In this document: piece after piece, positions 46,995-60,500 of the stretch
Numbering within the stretch: position 1 is the stretch's first letter
Layout: each line of letters starts with the position of its first letter
Assembly: GCA_029961685.1 (NCBI GenBank)
Contig: JARWKL010000005.1
Coordinates: 434,001-498,000 of the forward strand
Length of the DNA: 64,000 nt
From: Aristolochia californica
Lineage: Eukaryota; Streptophyta; Magnoliopsida; Piperales; Aristolochiaceae
Reading direction: 5' to 3'
Notes under the pieces: model-generated
What the model saw: only the letters and a program-made list of their open reading frames with translations
What the model was told of the DNA's origin: nothing
The model's database searches: none
Made by a program: the position numbers and the translations under genes

Positions 46995-49900
46995 TCAAGA
47001 GCCAGATTTGCCTCTAGACTTCATCAGTATCTCCTTCAAAACATGAGCAATTCTACCAGCCATATCATGTTCCATAAATCTCTCCTTAACCCTTTCATAA
47101 CCTTTTCGTCCCATCGTTAGCCTCCGCTCTACGTGGGTGGCAAGTTTCACTATGTTCTTTGCGAGGGGAGTTACTCCATCTTTTCCCACTGGATGCAGCA
47201 GACCCGTTGACCCATTCACCACAATTTCCGTCGTTCCCCCAGCAGCAGTGCCCTGCTTTTTTAATACAAATAAAAAAAATAAACAGGGCATATGTGGATT
47301 GGCTTGTCACAACAACCAAAAACAAGGCTCAATAATCTTCCTTGGCAAGGTATGTTCTTATGATTTTTTTGCAGATTGCATACACACACTACATCCCTTT
47401 CTCTAAATCAGACTTGACCCCAGACCTGACTTTAACAAGATAACCAACAATGCAGAAACTTAACATAGAGAGACAACAAGTAGATTGAGCAAAGTTGTCA
47501 TAGGCGTTGCAAAAGTGGGTGTTACGGCAGATGAATAAATAAGTTAATGATTAGTAGTAAGAAGGTAAGTCATACCAATACAGGTAACTGAAAAGCCATG
47601 GCCTCAATGGTAATCCTTCCAAAGCATTCTCCTCGGGCCTGTACGGGAACACACCTTCACATTGAAAATTCATTTTTCCATATACCAATACAGGTTGCAA
47701 GTAACATGGTTCAAATTGGAAACCCGAGACTTTAAAAACTGGAAGCTTTCAGGGACATACACGCACACAGAGGAAAAAAAGAGTATAACCAACCTGTGAG
47801 TTTTGCACAAGCACATCAATTGCTGCCAAATAAGGAGATACTGTCAATGTTTTGTTGACGAAATGGACGCGATCTTGGATCCTCTTCTCTGCCACGAAGT
47901 TACGCAATTCTGTTTCAAATTTTGGTTGTCTCATGTCACTTCCGACTACTACTGCATGCATGGATGGCACCTGTATCTTTTGCTCCTGGATTATTTGCAG
48001 ACTTTCATAGAAACCACGGAGAAATAAGTCCTGGCCTTTCCCTCGGGAAACACCTGCGTAGTTGCCTCTACTGCTCAGAATTCAGAAGAAAGAAATTTTC
48101 TTACATGAAACTTTCTATTGGCATAAGGATGATTGTCTTTTTCACTGATGCCAGATGCCAGTATATGCAAATGCAAAAGAGCAAAAGAAAATCCAGAAAA
48201 TAAGAACATAAAAAGTAGGTATAAAAACAAGAAAATGATCTTTATGTTGTGCGAAAATTCTCAATAAACATACGTTCTACGCTGAAAATTCTCATTCTCA
48301 ATAAATTTAAGTTCTAAGCCATTTCTTCCACCATTCACCTAGTACACAGAGATTTTGCAGCTGATTTATAAAATTAGATGCATGGTTAAATCCATAAGTT
48401 GGCTCTGCAACTTCCTAACTAAGGTATCACTTTTTTGCTTGTTTTCCTTTAGACTCATAACTTAAACAGGATTGAAGGTAAAGGAACTATCATTATTGTT
48501 TCATATTTTTGACACTTTTTAACTACACATTAATTTAAGACAATAAGCTTATTAAGAATCTCATAGCTTTCGAAAAAAATTTTTTTTCTTAAAGAGCATC
48601 TCATGTTATGGATTGGGTCTTTGGAAAATGGTCAAATCAATTGTGAGGTATTGGGTTCAAGTTGGACCGGTGTACAGAGCGTAATATGCCTGTGTACTCA
48701 ACATTAAAAAAAAAAAAATAGTTTGTGTTTTTTTCTGGAAAGAGAGACAAAAAACCTGAGATATATTAAAAATCATTGGAGATAAGTGACAAATTATATA
48801 AAACAAATGAAAAATATTTTTGAAGAGGAAACAAATGGAATATCTTATAACTTGAAAATAAGGAAAAAGAAATTACTTAGCAAACCAGCCCTGGCAGGAT
48901 CCATGAACAAAAAGGATACACAATGCTTTCATCTTTTGACTTGGTAGGGATAAAAGACTCGACCATGCTAAAAATTCTATCACTGCTAATGAGTTGCCCT
49001 TTTTTTTTCTCTTGGAAATGCCTGAGCTGCTCAAGGTACTAATGAAGGAGAACATGGAAATATTCTTTGTGGAGGATCTTCCTCCCATGACAAACTATAT
49101 TAAGTGGAAATATGAAGAAAATTTATTTTTTTGTTAATTTATTTAAAATAATAATTAATTTAAAAAAACTAAAAACTTTTTAGGTCAAAATCAGCACAGC
49201 ATATTTTTTTTAGGATAGAATTTAAATGCTGTTACATTAATTACCATATCATGGTCCTTTCTTGGTTTATTCCTTCATTTTTTTCCAAATCCTAAATAGA
49301 TAGTTAAATTGGTTGTTGTTAAAGCTGAGTCAGTTCCTCCCTAAATGACTAGCTGAACTTCGGAGACCACTTCCCAACTAATAATTATAGGATCTTTACA
49401 AACCCAAATCCATGTAGAACTTTTCACTCACACAAAAAGTCACACTCTTAAATAACTAGTCTGACGGACCTTTTTAATTACTAACACTTCCCTACTCAGA
49501 TAAGCCTAAACCAACAATCTGGCTGAAGACATGGAGAATATACACACACAAGCCACAAGGAACAAACACAATGCCACATAGAACACAAATAGGGGCTTCT
49601 GCTGTCTCTTATACTATGTTAAAGTTGGGCTGATTCATCTCTAAATGATTAACCAAATTTTGGAGACCTCTTCCCAGCTAATGAGCACAAGATCTTTTCA
49701 AGCCCATACCAATATAGGACTATTCACCTATATATAATAACTATCATTCTTAATCAACTAGCCTAAGACGTAAAACACATGCACAAATATAGATCGATGG
49801 ACTTTTTACCCACCAACTATTGTGACTGAATAAAACTGTTCCTTCTACAAACAGCTTTTTAACAACTTACCTTCATTTAATAAAATGGCAGCACGGTATA

Positions 49901-51393
49901 ACTTCATGTCATTCTCTTACGATGTAGAAAACAAGGTAACACAACCAATGCTTTAAAATCTTGCTGAAGTACTAGACCAGGTCCCATTACAATAGTATAT
50001 TTTCCATCATTGACCATGGCTATTCAGAATGCTCTAATTGCTTAATTATCCTTATATTGGTAATAAGCAACATTAGTTGAAAAAGTTTTTTTTTTGAATT
50101 GTCACGTATAATCGTCAGGAAAAAATAAAAAAAAATAACTTACTATTAATTATCGCAAAAAGGAGATCCTCACTCCTCACTCCCAGGGACTCTCGTACAT
50201 GTTCACGAAGAACCCTTCTTGCCACACTATCTTCAGCCACATCCATCAATTCTTTGCTGTTGCCCAAATGAACAACATAGGTTTGAGGCATCTTGATCCT
50301 ATTGAACAAAAATAGTACATTACTGGTGCACCGAGAAAGGAAATGAGTTTTATATTTTAATTTACTTTAAAAGCTTGTGGGCATCAGCTATGAGCCAATA
50401 AATCAAGCTGAAAGTATATGGTCACATACCCTAATTTTTCTCGCGTTCTATTCTGCCAATACTCTGCTGTTGTATGTGAATCAATCATGACACCTGCCAC
50501 AAATGGAAGGTGTTTGACATACTCCAATTTAAAGTAATGTCCTCTCATTTCATGAATCCACCACAACACCTTTGGAAGAACACGAGAAACATCTTCCTTG
50601 AGAACGGCATCCAACCACTTTCCAGCAACAGCAGTGTTGAGAACAACCAAATCAGCTTTAAGTGCAGCATCTACAGTTTCTTGGCCTTTAGCAGAAATGA
50701 CCTACCAAGATGGAGATAAACATGAATTGGAACAGGCAGAGTGCCGTGACATAAGATTCTATGCTACCTAGCTCAAGCAGAGATAGGAGACACATGCTCA
50801 GAAAGTACACATTGCAGGATGCAACATAGATAGGCCGTAAAGAAAAAGCCCATAGCAGGCAAAGTAAATCTAAATCATTACCTGTACTCCCCGGTCCAAC
50901 ATCCGATTCTCCAGACTGTAGATAACTTCATTTGATTCTGATGGCTTCTGGTTACTAACCCATATCACTTGTGAACCCACACTCCTCAGCAAAAATGCCA
51001 ACTCCATCAACAACAAAGGTCCACCTACAAACCCAATCTCTTTCGTCAAAATGCACCTTGAACTGGCATTTCTCCTAACCCCCTTTTGCCAGAGAAAAAA
51101 AAATAAAATTCCCAGCTCCAAACAACCGAAGAGGCAAAAGACGTACCTGTGAGTGAAAGTTCGTGAGACACCATCAGCACAGTCCTAGACCGCATAAAAT
51201 CGAGCGGATTCTCGGAGCTCCCCACCCTTCTGAACACCGGAATCGTACCGGCAGCATGATCCAAATGCGGCTCGCATGAATCGAAAGCTGCCCTGTAAAC
51301 AAATAGAATGATGGTGGAAACCGAAAAGATGACAAGGAGAAGCAAAATCCAGTTCTTCTGGATAGCGGCCCATCCGGAATGAGGCTTCGCCAT
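46995..51393 (-). CDS. Glycosyltransferase family 4, type II membrane protein
   Basis: Seven exons: 51393-51147, 51024-50882, 50701-50430, 50298-50144, 48053-47794, 47638-47576 and 47252-46995. They join in phase to 465 aa. The N-terminus has a short cytosolic tail and one membrane anchor (WILLLLVIFSVSTIILFVY, about 15-33), suggesting Golgi or ER location with the catalytic domain in the lumen. The GT-B fold opens at VLMVSHELSLTGGPLLLMEL. The Rossmann halves include VLWWIHEMRGHYF and VSRGKGQDLFLRGF. The donor-sugar EX7E motif is E363...E371 in ARGECFGRITIEAM, followed by LGTAAGGTTEIV. Plant homologues are annotated as UDP-glycosyltransferase superfamily or GT4 proteins of uncertain substrate. 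The length matches the Arabidopsis homologue I recall (about 463 aa). Intron 4 holds a TRIM and a SINE-like copy. The gene is divergent from VSR. Confidence 0.92.
47361..47445 (-). mobile_element. SINE 3' part (glycosyltransferase intron 6)
   Basis: The minus strand has GGTCTGGGGTCAAGTCTGA (B box-like), AGAAAGGGATGTAGTGTGTG and TATGCAATC before an A-run. This matches the 3' half of the SINE at 31110 (AGAAAGGGGTGTAGTGTGCG). Confidence 0.5.
48620..48719 (+). mobile_element. SINE-like copy with A-tail (glycosyltransferase intron 4)
   Basis: On the plus strand GGAAAATGGTCAAATC (weak A box), GTATTGGGTTCAAGTTGG (B box-like) and GGTGTACAGAGCGTAATATG are followed by a 13-base A-run at 48706-48718. 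It lies antisense to the host gene. Confidence 0.4.
49317..49819 (-). mobile_element. TRIM element with two terminal repeats (glycosyltransferase intron 4)
   Basis: Direct repeats 49317-49486 and 49617-49819 start exactly 300 bp apart. They share CTAAATGA(C/T)TA, GGAGACC(A/T)CTTCCCA and TAAT..ACTAG(T/C)CT. On the minus strand the 5' repeat ends TTTAACA, followed by TAGTATAAGAG, a degenerate tRNA-Met primer-binding site. The 3' repeat starts TGTTAG and is preceded by GAGTAGGGAAG, a polypurine tract. TTGT flanks both ends (49313-49316 and 49820-49823). The internal part is about 130 bp with no coding capacity, typical of a terminal-repeat retrotransposon in miniature. Confidence 0.65.
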
Positions 51394-54300
51394 GCTCGTG
51401 GATTATGCTACCTCAATTACATCGATCTAGGCTTCTGTGTGCAGATCTGGTCTGTGGTTTCTTCACTCTCATTCCGGTGAGAATAGTAAATCCCATAAAA
51501 TTTGCGAGGGGTGTTACACCGTGAAGCTTTACGGTTAGGTCGATTCTAGGCCGAACCGGGGCAGGGAGATGGGTATATATTAGTGGCACTCTATCGTGGA
51601 GGTTAGTACTTTGAAGGCCTGTTAGTCCACCCATGAAAAGTGAAAGTGAAAGATATTTCACTCTCACTTACCAAAAACTGTATTAGTGCGCACACACGAT
51701 GGAAAGTGTCGTTCACATTCACGCTCGAGTGTAAAACCCTCATCTGTCTTGTCTCTCTCTTTGCTGCCTTTAGAGTGCTGCCTCCTCTCGCCGTGTTAGC
51801 TCATCTCTTTCTTCCCCCTCTAAGCCATCTCAACTCCTCTCTTTCTACCCCTTTAGACGTTCAAAGCCTCTTCCCCTTTTCAGTTCATTATTAAGTATTT
51901 TTTTAAATAAATTATTTTATATTACTTTAAAAGTATTACCTAAATACCCTCTATCAAAGTCTTTTTTATTATTTATTTTTTATAATTAATTAAATTATAA
52001 TTTTGTTTTACTTTATAATTATATTATTAATTAATAGTACACTAAAATCTATCGTATGTTATTTATTTATTTATTATATTTATTATTATTATTACTATTT
52101 CAAATTACTAATTTAAGAATGATAATTAAGATATTGTTAAAGTGAGAATTTGATCAAGTATGTAGACATTATAAAAATAAAATTTTTTTTTTGAGTATTC
52201 TATATTTTATAATTAATTAATTAATTAATAATTTAATTTCAACTCTCAATTATTGTATTAATTTAGACTAAACTATAATTTATCGTTATTTATTAACAAA
52301 ATACCCTACTTAATTAATTATTATGTTAATATATTTTATATATTATATTAACTTACTAATTATAAAAATAATCATGTTTATTTAGGTTTATTATTGGTTT
52401 AGGTATATATTAAAATTCTCCATTTCGACCCGTAGCGAAGACTGGTATTAGTTCACTTAGGCCTTTATATATCGTATGACCATATACAAACAAGAATTGT
52501 CATACAATAATATACGAGTGTAACACATAAGATAGTGATCAATTGATTGGATCATTAAGCCTTGAGATAATAAACCCCATCACTTATTTATTTCACTTTA
52601 TTTAGTTTTAGGAGTTAACTCGATTTTAATACGAGATACGTTATTGCTTTGAAGTGTAAATGGTATTTAATGCATCTATCTATTTTGGAGAATTAGTACC
52701 TACAAAGTAATTGATTTTTTTTTTTCAGATATATTTTAACTCGAATTACTTAAAAAATTTAAATATAGATATTTTAATTATTTGTTTAAAATATTAATTA
52801 TTTACTAGAGTAATGCCATTATGTTGGGATTTTTTTGAAAATTATAATTTATAAGCTATCATTAATTTGTGAGTAAATATTGTTATACAGTTAATAATCT
52901 ACGATCAATAAATGTAGCTTTATTATTAATAAAAGTCAAGAGGCAAAAATAAACTAATTTTTAAACAAAAATATTGTGCTTTCTTCTCTTCACGAAGCCA
53001 GAAGAAGGCGATATTGTCTACGCCGTTATATAATACAGTTTACTTTTATACCCCGAGAATTTATCGACAATCAAGTATGAAATTTCTACTATTTGATTTT
53101 GATCCATTTTAATTAGGTAAAAATTTTATTACTTTTTATTTGGTCAGTAAATAGTAAAATTGTCACCTTTGAAACTAATCTCACAAAAAAAAATTTAAAT
53201 TAGGCACGTTTTTAAAATTTTATTTTTTTCTATTAGCGCACGTGATTCACATTCAAAAGCACCATGGAGAGGACCATTTTCCACCCTATTGAGATTTTCC
53301 TTTCCCAAAGGCAAAATTTGTAAATATCATTTAATATTTTCTTCTGATCGGACCGTCGATTTGGTGAAAAATTATAATCTGAAAAATAAAAAAATATAAA
53401 ATTTCATCCGTTCGATACTCCACGTGATTCACGTCCCAAACTGAAGCCAAGCTCGGAGAAAGTGGGTTCACCTTTACAAATTCATCTCATCTTGACCGTC
53501 GATCCGTATGTCAAAGGAAGCACTCTCGTGGGCCACCTGTTCAGATGAACGGCTTGGGTTACACGCGGCAAGGATCGTGTGATTTAGTCTTGATTAACGG
53601 TTCAGGTCGTGTTAACGACAAGCCGCCAATGGTTCGAGGATGCCTTTCTTACCGTGTACGGTCGGGAAACCGTGTACATAAAGACTTTGGTTAGCCGCTT
53701 TACTATGAGACGCATCTCCATGGTCTAATTTTTATTCATTTTATTAATTTTTAATTGAAGGAGAAGAATACAGAAAACTTAGCCCTAGTAATATTTTAAT
53801 TCAAGCCAAGGCTTTTGAATTAAATGAAGAATATTTTTTTTATAATTAAATGTGAAATAATCGAAAATCATTTCCATCATTTTTTTTTTTTTTTACAATT
53901 ACATTATTTATTTACTCCATAGTAAGCAAATTCCTAACCAAAATAGTAACAATATTTAATGACCAAATTAACCTCAACAAACAATAAAATTCATTTCATT
54001 CCTAGGGAAAAAATGGTGACACAACAATTGGTTCTTACGTGCGTCTCACCGTATGCTTGTGCACAGTAAATAAGCATCTGTCCGGAGAAATCCAGACGAT
54101 GACCCGAGAAAGTGACCTCTCCCTCTGGACGGTTCGATCTTCCCAACTGTTTACTCACACCCGACTTACCAGTTTTTCTTTTCTGAACTTCTCGTTGTGG
54201 AGATCGTCCCAAATACGGAGTGATATTGGAAGACAACAGAACCGAACGCGACTCTGATTTTGGACTTTTTGTCTTCCTGGTCTCTTACACAAGCTGTTTC

Positions 54301-54545
54301 GTCTAAGAATAAAAAACAAACCATCGGCAGCGGAGCGGAGCGGAGAAAGCAAGGGTTCTTTGTCCAGTTTTCGTCTTGTCTGAATCTGGGTTTCTGGGGA
54401 ATATGGAACAAGTTTGGGTCCTTTAGGAGCTCGTTGAAGTAATTCGATCCGGATGAAGATAAATCTTATTAGGGTGTTCGTGTAAACGTTTGTGCTGAAG
54501 GAAAGGAGGGCGATTAGTTGTTTGGGTTTTGGTCCTGAGGTGAAA
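51394..54545. other. Divergent promoter region, glycosyltransferase and VSR
   Basis: About 3.15 kb. 51394-51900 is GC-richer and includes the glycosyltransferase leader and promoter. 51900-53230 is extremely AT-rich (TTAATTAATTAATTAA runs). 53230-53720 has repeated short motifs (CACGTGATTCAC, GACCGTCGAT) and looks like a regulatory module. 54000-54545 should be the VSR promoter and 5' UTR. No gene is supported. Confidence 0.55.
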
Positions 54546-57500
54546 ATGAGAGTGAATGTAGGTTTTTTCACCTGGGTTTTGTTATGGGGCGCTTGTTATG
54601 GGAGGTTCGTTGTGGAGAAGAACAGCTTGCGAGTGACTTCTCCTGACTCACTTAAAGACGTTTATGAATGCGCCATCGGAAATTTTGGTGTTCCTCAGTA
54701 CGGTGGGGCGATGGTCGGAACTGTGGTTTATCCTAAAGCGAATCAAAAGGCATGTAGAGGGTTTGACGAGGTTGATATCTCTTTTAAATCTATGCCTGGT
54801 GGCCTTCCCATATTTCTTCTCGCTGACAGGGGAGGTAAGTTTAATTGAGCTTTTCTAATTCGATGTTATGTTGAACGGATTTAGCTTGTTTGATGTCTTT
54901 ATTTGAATACGCCGATATACTCTTATCGCTTTTGTTTGGGTCCTCATTAACTTCCTCTCAATATTTTTTCTTTTCATAATTGGAGTTCCGGAACGTGTTT
55001 GATGTGGGAGAATAATACTGGTTGTTCTAAGCTGTTTTATTTGTTTGTGTCCTAATATCTATTGTCCAGCTTTTATCTGTGAGGTGCTTTTTCTCTTGTA
55101 AAGTGTACAAATGGCTGTGCTTTTAGTGTTACTTGAGGATATTTTCCTTTCTGTGGTACTTTACTTCTATATTGAACGTGAGGTCTTCAGAATAAGTGAC
55201 TGAGGTGGTATTGGTCGATTCTAGGTTTTGCCCTTTGTCTTAGTTTGAGAAATTCTTTATATTTTTTACACTGTTAAATTTTTTCTAATTACATGTTTTC
55301 ACTGTACTTTTCTTTAACACTTTCACTTGGGTTATTATGCCAAATCTTTACCAAACTTGAAGCTTCTAAAAATATTTGTTATTTATGCTGATTCCGCTTT
55401 CCAAAATTTGCTCACAATGCAGATTGTTATTTCACTTTAAAGGCATGGAAAGCTCAAAAAGCTGGAGCAGCAGCTATACTTGTGGCAGATGACAAGATTG
55501 AACCTTTAATAACCATGGACACTCCTGAAGAAGAAAATTCTGCTGGAGAATATGTCCAAAACATCTCAATCCCATCAGCTCTTATAAGCAAAACCTTTGG
55601 GGACTCCATTAAAAAAGCTCTGTCCAATGGTGATATGGTGAATATTAAGCTGGATTGGAGGGAATCTCTTCCCCATCCAGATGAACGAGTTGAATACGAG
55701 TTTTGGACCAATAGCAATGATGAATGTGGGCAAAAGTGTGATGCACAACTGGAATTTGTCAAGAACTTTAAGGGGGCAGCACAGATACTTGAAAAGAAGA
55801 GATATACCCAATTTACCCCTCATTATATTACTTGGTATTGCCCTGAAGCATTTGTTTTAAGTAAGCAGTGCAAATCTCAGTGCATAAATTATGGAAGGTA
55901 TTGTGCTCCAGATCCTGAACAGGACTTTAGTAGAGGGTATGACGGTAAAGATGTAGTGAAGCAAAATTTGCGTCAAGCTTGTTTGTTTAGAGTGGCTAAT
56001 GAGAGTGGCAAGCCCTGGCTGTGGTGGGATTATGTTACAGATTTTTCTATTAGGTGTCCAATGAAAGAGCAAAAATACACCAAGGAATGCGCGGATCAAG
56101 TGATTCAGTCTCTTGGTAGGTTGCTTTTCTCGCTGTTTATGATGTTTAATTCATAAAGGCAGCAGGATCCTTGGTTTTATTTAATTTCGAATATTTACAG
56201 AGTTTTCTAGTCATTGATGGCAACTTTTGAGTGTTTCCAAATGTCTGAAGGCCACTTTTCAGTGGGACAATTTTTTTGCTTTTATCCTGATCTTGGTTGT
56301 GATAGGTTTTTTGATACTTTGCTACCTGGTGGTTTTCTAGGTCTTGATCTCAAGAAGATAGACAGTTGTATTGGAGATCCTGATGCAGATGCTGAAAATC
56401 CTGTACTTAAAGAAGAACAGGTTGCCCAGGTTGTGTCTTGAATCCTTTCTCAGACTGTTATGATATTCCTTATTTTCACTAAAAACAACAATAAAATGCT
56501 CTCCTTCTAAATGGTCTAATTTTTTCATTTAGATTGGCAAAGGCTCGCGAGGAGATGTGACTATATTACCGACCTTAATAATCAATGACAGACAATATCG
56601 AGGTTTGCAATAGACTATAATGCTGTAATTGCTTAAATAACGAGTATGAGAACTGTGTTCACTTGTGACATTTAGGAGTGAGGCAAGCGAAGGCCAAATC
56701 TCCCTCTCTTATGCTGCCACACCATGTGCATGTCGTTTTACATGTTTCCCTGCTAATGGACCTACCTTAGCAAAAAGTTTGTTTAGTAAGTATTCATGGT
56801 TCCTGTGTAAAATTACTAATTGTGTTAGTTAACATCAGGGAAGCTGGCTAAAGGTGCAGTACTGAAAGCAATCTGTTCGGGTTTCCAAGAAGCTACTGAG
56901 CCAGCTGCTTGTTTGAGTGATGGTAAGTAAAAGATCCTCTACAGTAGCTTTAAGAGTACCTCTCCAATTTACTGATTTTTTTTTTTTTCTATCTGGTCTT
57001 GAAGATATTGAAACAAATGAGTGCCTAGAAAATAATGGTGGATGCTGGCAAGATAAGGCTGCAAACATTACTGCTTGCAAGGTATTTTAGATTTTTGTTT
57101 TGCTGTTAACCATTATTCTCTATTTTTCTGTGTGACCTTTAATTTTCTCTATTTGACCCAAAAAGAAAAGTTTGGTTTTCAATTTTAATTCTCTAATGAC
57201 TTGACCGCAGGACACATTTCGTGGGAGAGTCTGTGAGTGCCCCATTGTAGATGGTGTAAAGTTTGTGGGTGATGGATATACTCACTGTGAAGGTAAATTT
57301 TGATACTTTGGTTTTAATAAGTTTTTTTTTGATTGATTAAACAATATGGGCTGTTTAAATGAAACAACGAAATATTGTTCCAATGTCCTGTTTGACCTTC
57401 TCTTTAGGATATGCTTCATGTCCTACAATATGACTTTGTTTATCCCTCGAGAGAAGTCTGTTATCGTGCAAAAGGTTAATAACTATTTACTACCGTGAAA

Positions 57501-60500
57501 AATGCCTAACCTTCTCTCTCACTCCTGATTTTGAAATTTTTCTCTCACACCTCCTTTTCTTCTATTTTCATTGTGAAAAGATATAAACTGCTTCTAAGCT
57601 TTACATTTTATTTTATTTTTAATAGGTGGCCCACATGTGGCAGGCCCACCCTTGATTTGCTTCCCCCATCGAGGGGAGGGGAGTGACATGAAACTTCCTT
57701 TTCCATCACACTGCAGGAGATCACCCTCCTGTTGGAGAGCAGGGGGAGGCAGGGTGCCCTTTCTCCACTGCGGCAGGGAGAATGGCTCCTGTCATCCCTT
57801 CTGCTCTTTGCTGACACATAAAGAGGGGAAGTAGATGTGTGTTTTGTAGTGGGGGGAGTGGGGTGTTGATGAGGAGAAGTGCCACTCTCCTGGCCTCTCC
57901 ACCCCTAACAACGGAGAAAATTAGGGTGGGGCTCAGCAGCATGTGCAGATCGGGTTGTTGGTTTTTTGAAAACCCATCCCCACCCCTTGAAACTGTTTCC
58001 TCAAAAACCCATCATGGATTTGGAAATTCAACCCAATCCCTCCCTGTGACATGTTTTTATAGTGACGAGTTTCAGGTCAAGTTCAACGTACAAAAATTTA
58101 TTCTAGCAATCCATGTATATCCTTCACATTAAACTTTTCTCTTTTTTTGTTATACATATATCATTTTTAAAATACACCACATAAGTTAAATCCCCTCAGG
58201 TTGGGTGCGGGGCGGGGTTGGGAAGTCCATCCCTGCCTCATATTTGCACTGGGTTATTTTCCTCACACCATCCCTGCTTAAAATTGGTAGGGTTGGGTTC
58301 TGTGTTGATCCTTCTCATGCCCGTCACTACTGGGGCTCTCCTGCTGTGGGCCACACAAAGTTAAATAACACTTAAAATAATGTCATTTTGTCTTTTATCA
58401 TTATAAAAAAAAGAAGAAAGGGGGTGAAAGCAAATTTTGATTTCAGGGGGTTGAAGTGTAGTTTACGATTTCTTATAGGGGTGAGAGTAATGATTAAATT
58501 GGTTATCCAAAAAAAGAAACTGTGGAGTTTTTTTAATGATAATAACTCTTCTGGATTAAACTCCTCCCCCCCCCTTTGTCTTTTTTTCTTTCTTTTTTTA
58601 TTGAAAATTGGTAGGAGCAGATTTTGAGAACAGGGGGGTGAATGTTATTTACAATTTCTAATGAAAGTAGAATTTTTTTCTTCTGCCTGCCAAAGGCAGG
58701 AGAAAATAATGTAGTTTACCTGCATGGGATGATGGATAACTTGCAAAAGTCACCCCAACCTGATTTTGGGTTTCAAGCAGGTTAAGAAAAATATGACCAA
58801 CTCTTTCAAACACATTTATGCCTAAATTGAATTGTTCTGTGATACCACGCCGTGTTCCAACTTCTCTAGGCTTTTTGGTTCTTTTATGTAATTGATGATG
58901 TGCCTTTCATTTTTGCTCTGTCCGAGTTTTAAATCAACTGATGCATGTTTGGTTCCTTTTTTCCAAAATATTTGTGTTTTTAATCTCTCAAGTCTGGTTA
59001 TACATTTTTCTTTCTTTCTTTCTTTCTTTTTTTTTTTTTTTTTTTTTGTTGAGAAAAAAACGATTGTAATAAGAGACAAAAGGCAAAAAAAAAAACAAAG
59101 AAAGATTGAATGAGGGGATCCCCTACAATAAGGGATTGAAGGAAATTTCCCTCTTTAGCAAGGAATCAGCTAAACTATTAGCTGATCTAGAAACATGATG
59201 CCCATTACAAAAGGGCCAGAAAGGTCTTGAATATTACAAAAACAACTCCAATGATGCCAAGGGGGAGTTTTTTCCCCAAACACCAGTTGATGATGTTTTT
59301 TGAATCCCCTTCAATCTGGAGTTGCCCCTGCTTTTTAAGTTTATGATAGATTTGGATAGTCTTTTCTCTTCAATGTGACATGAAACAAACAAAAGGACTG
59401 TTGTCTAATGATGCTGCCTCTACCTGCAAATCTGCGATAACTCCATACTTCAGCCTCTGGAAGTGGCCGCTGTGAAATCAACAATGGTGGGTGTTGGAAG
59501 AAAGCTCAGGATGGTCGGGCATACTCTGCTTGTGTTGTAAGTGATGAAACTTCCTTAACTTATGTGTTTGTTTGTTCCAGTGGTCAGTCTATTTTGTAAA
59601 ATTTTGTTGTTATGGTGTCAATGACTTTCCAATCTTGCAGGAAGATCATTCCACTGGGTGTAAGTGCCCACCTGGATTTAAAGGTGATGGTGTCAACTCG
59701 TGTGAAGGTATTTTATTTTATTTTTTTAAAGTTTTTTCTAGGTGAAGGTATTTGTTTAGTCGAAATAATTTTTAATAACATACAAAACATCATAATGTTC
59801 TCCGAGAAGTTTATGCTTTCACCATAATGTAACTGTGAAATGTGAGAGAAACTTGTCCTGGTGCTAATATATGGACATCAATGAAAGCTGTTATATCTAT
59901 GGTTCCAAGTTTGACAAATATGAAATGGTCCTTCCATTCCCCATCACTGAATTTATGTTGGTTATAAATTACTTGCATTTGGCTTCTTCAGTGAGACAAG
60001 GAGTCCAGTTTGCTTCCATTAGTTGCCATGCATATGTGGCAAGGTTAAATATAATTTGAAGCTGCTCTTTCTCATTTAGTAGTGCTTTGAAATAAAGGAA
60101 ATCATCCATGTGTGATAGTCTGGTTTTGAATCTTGTGGGAGTGTTGCATGAACTTCATAGGTAAACAGTGAACTTCTTAGGTAAATTTAGAACTTTATCC
60201 GTGGACTTTATAGGTAAACTATTTATGATGGTCTTTTGGAAATTTTAGATGCTGGACAGTGTGTTACATGATCCTGTAAGAATCCCTGTTACATCTTGCA
60301 GATGTGGATGAATGCAAGGAAAAGGTTGCCTGCCAGTGCCCAGAGTGCAATTGCAAGAACACATGGGGAAGTTACGACTGCAGCTGCAGTGGGGATCGTT
60401 TTTACATCAAGGAGCACGATACTTGCATTGGTAAGTATTTCTATTCATTTCTCTTTTATGCCGAGTACTAAATTATATCTTAATTACACAGATTATATTG

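Noticed and set aside
50115..50143. Extension of glycosyltransferase exon 4 past 50144
   Set aside because: Reading on gives a hydrophobic run from a poly-A/T stretch. The GTAAGT donor at 50143 joins exon 5 in phase.
54155..54571. 138-codon minus-strand open frame upstream of VSR
   Set aside because: It is antisense to the likely VSR leader and promoter, with no recognisable motif.
57608..58132. Several GC-rich open frames in VSR intron 7
   Set aside because: Proline/glycine-rich low-complexity translations with no domain. They lie inside a well-supported intron.
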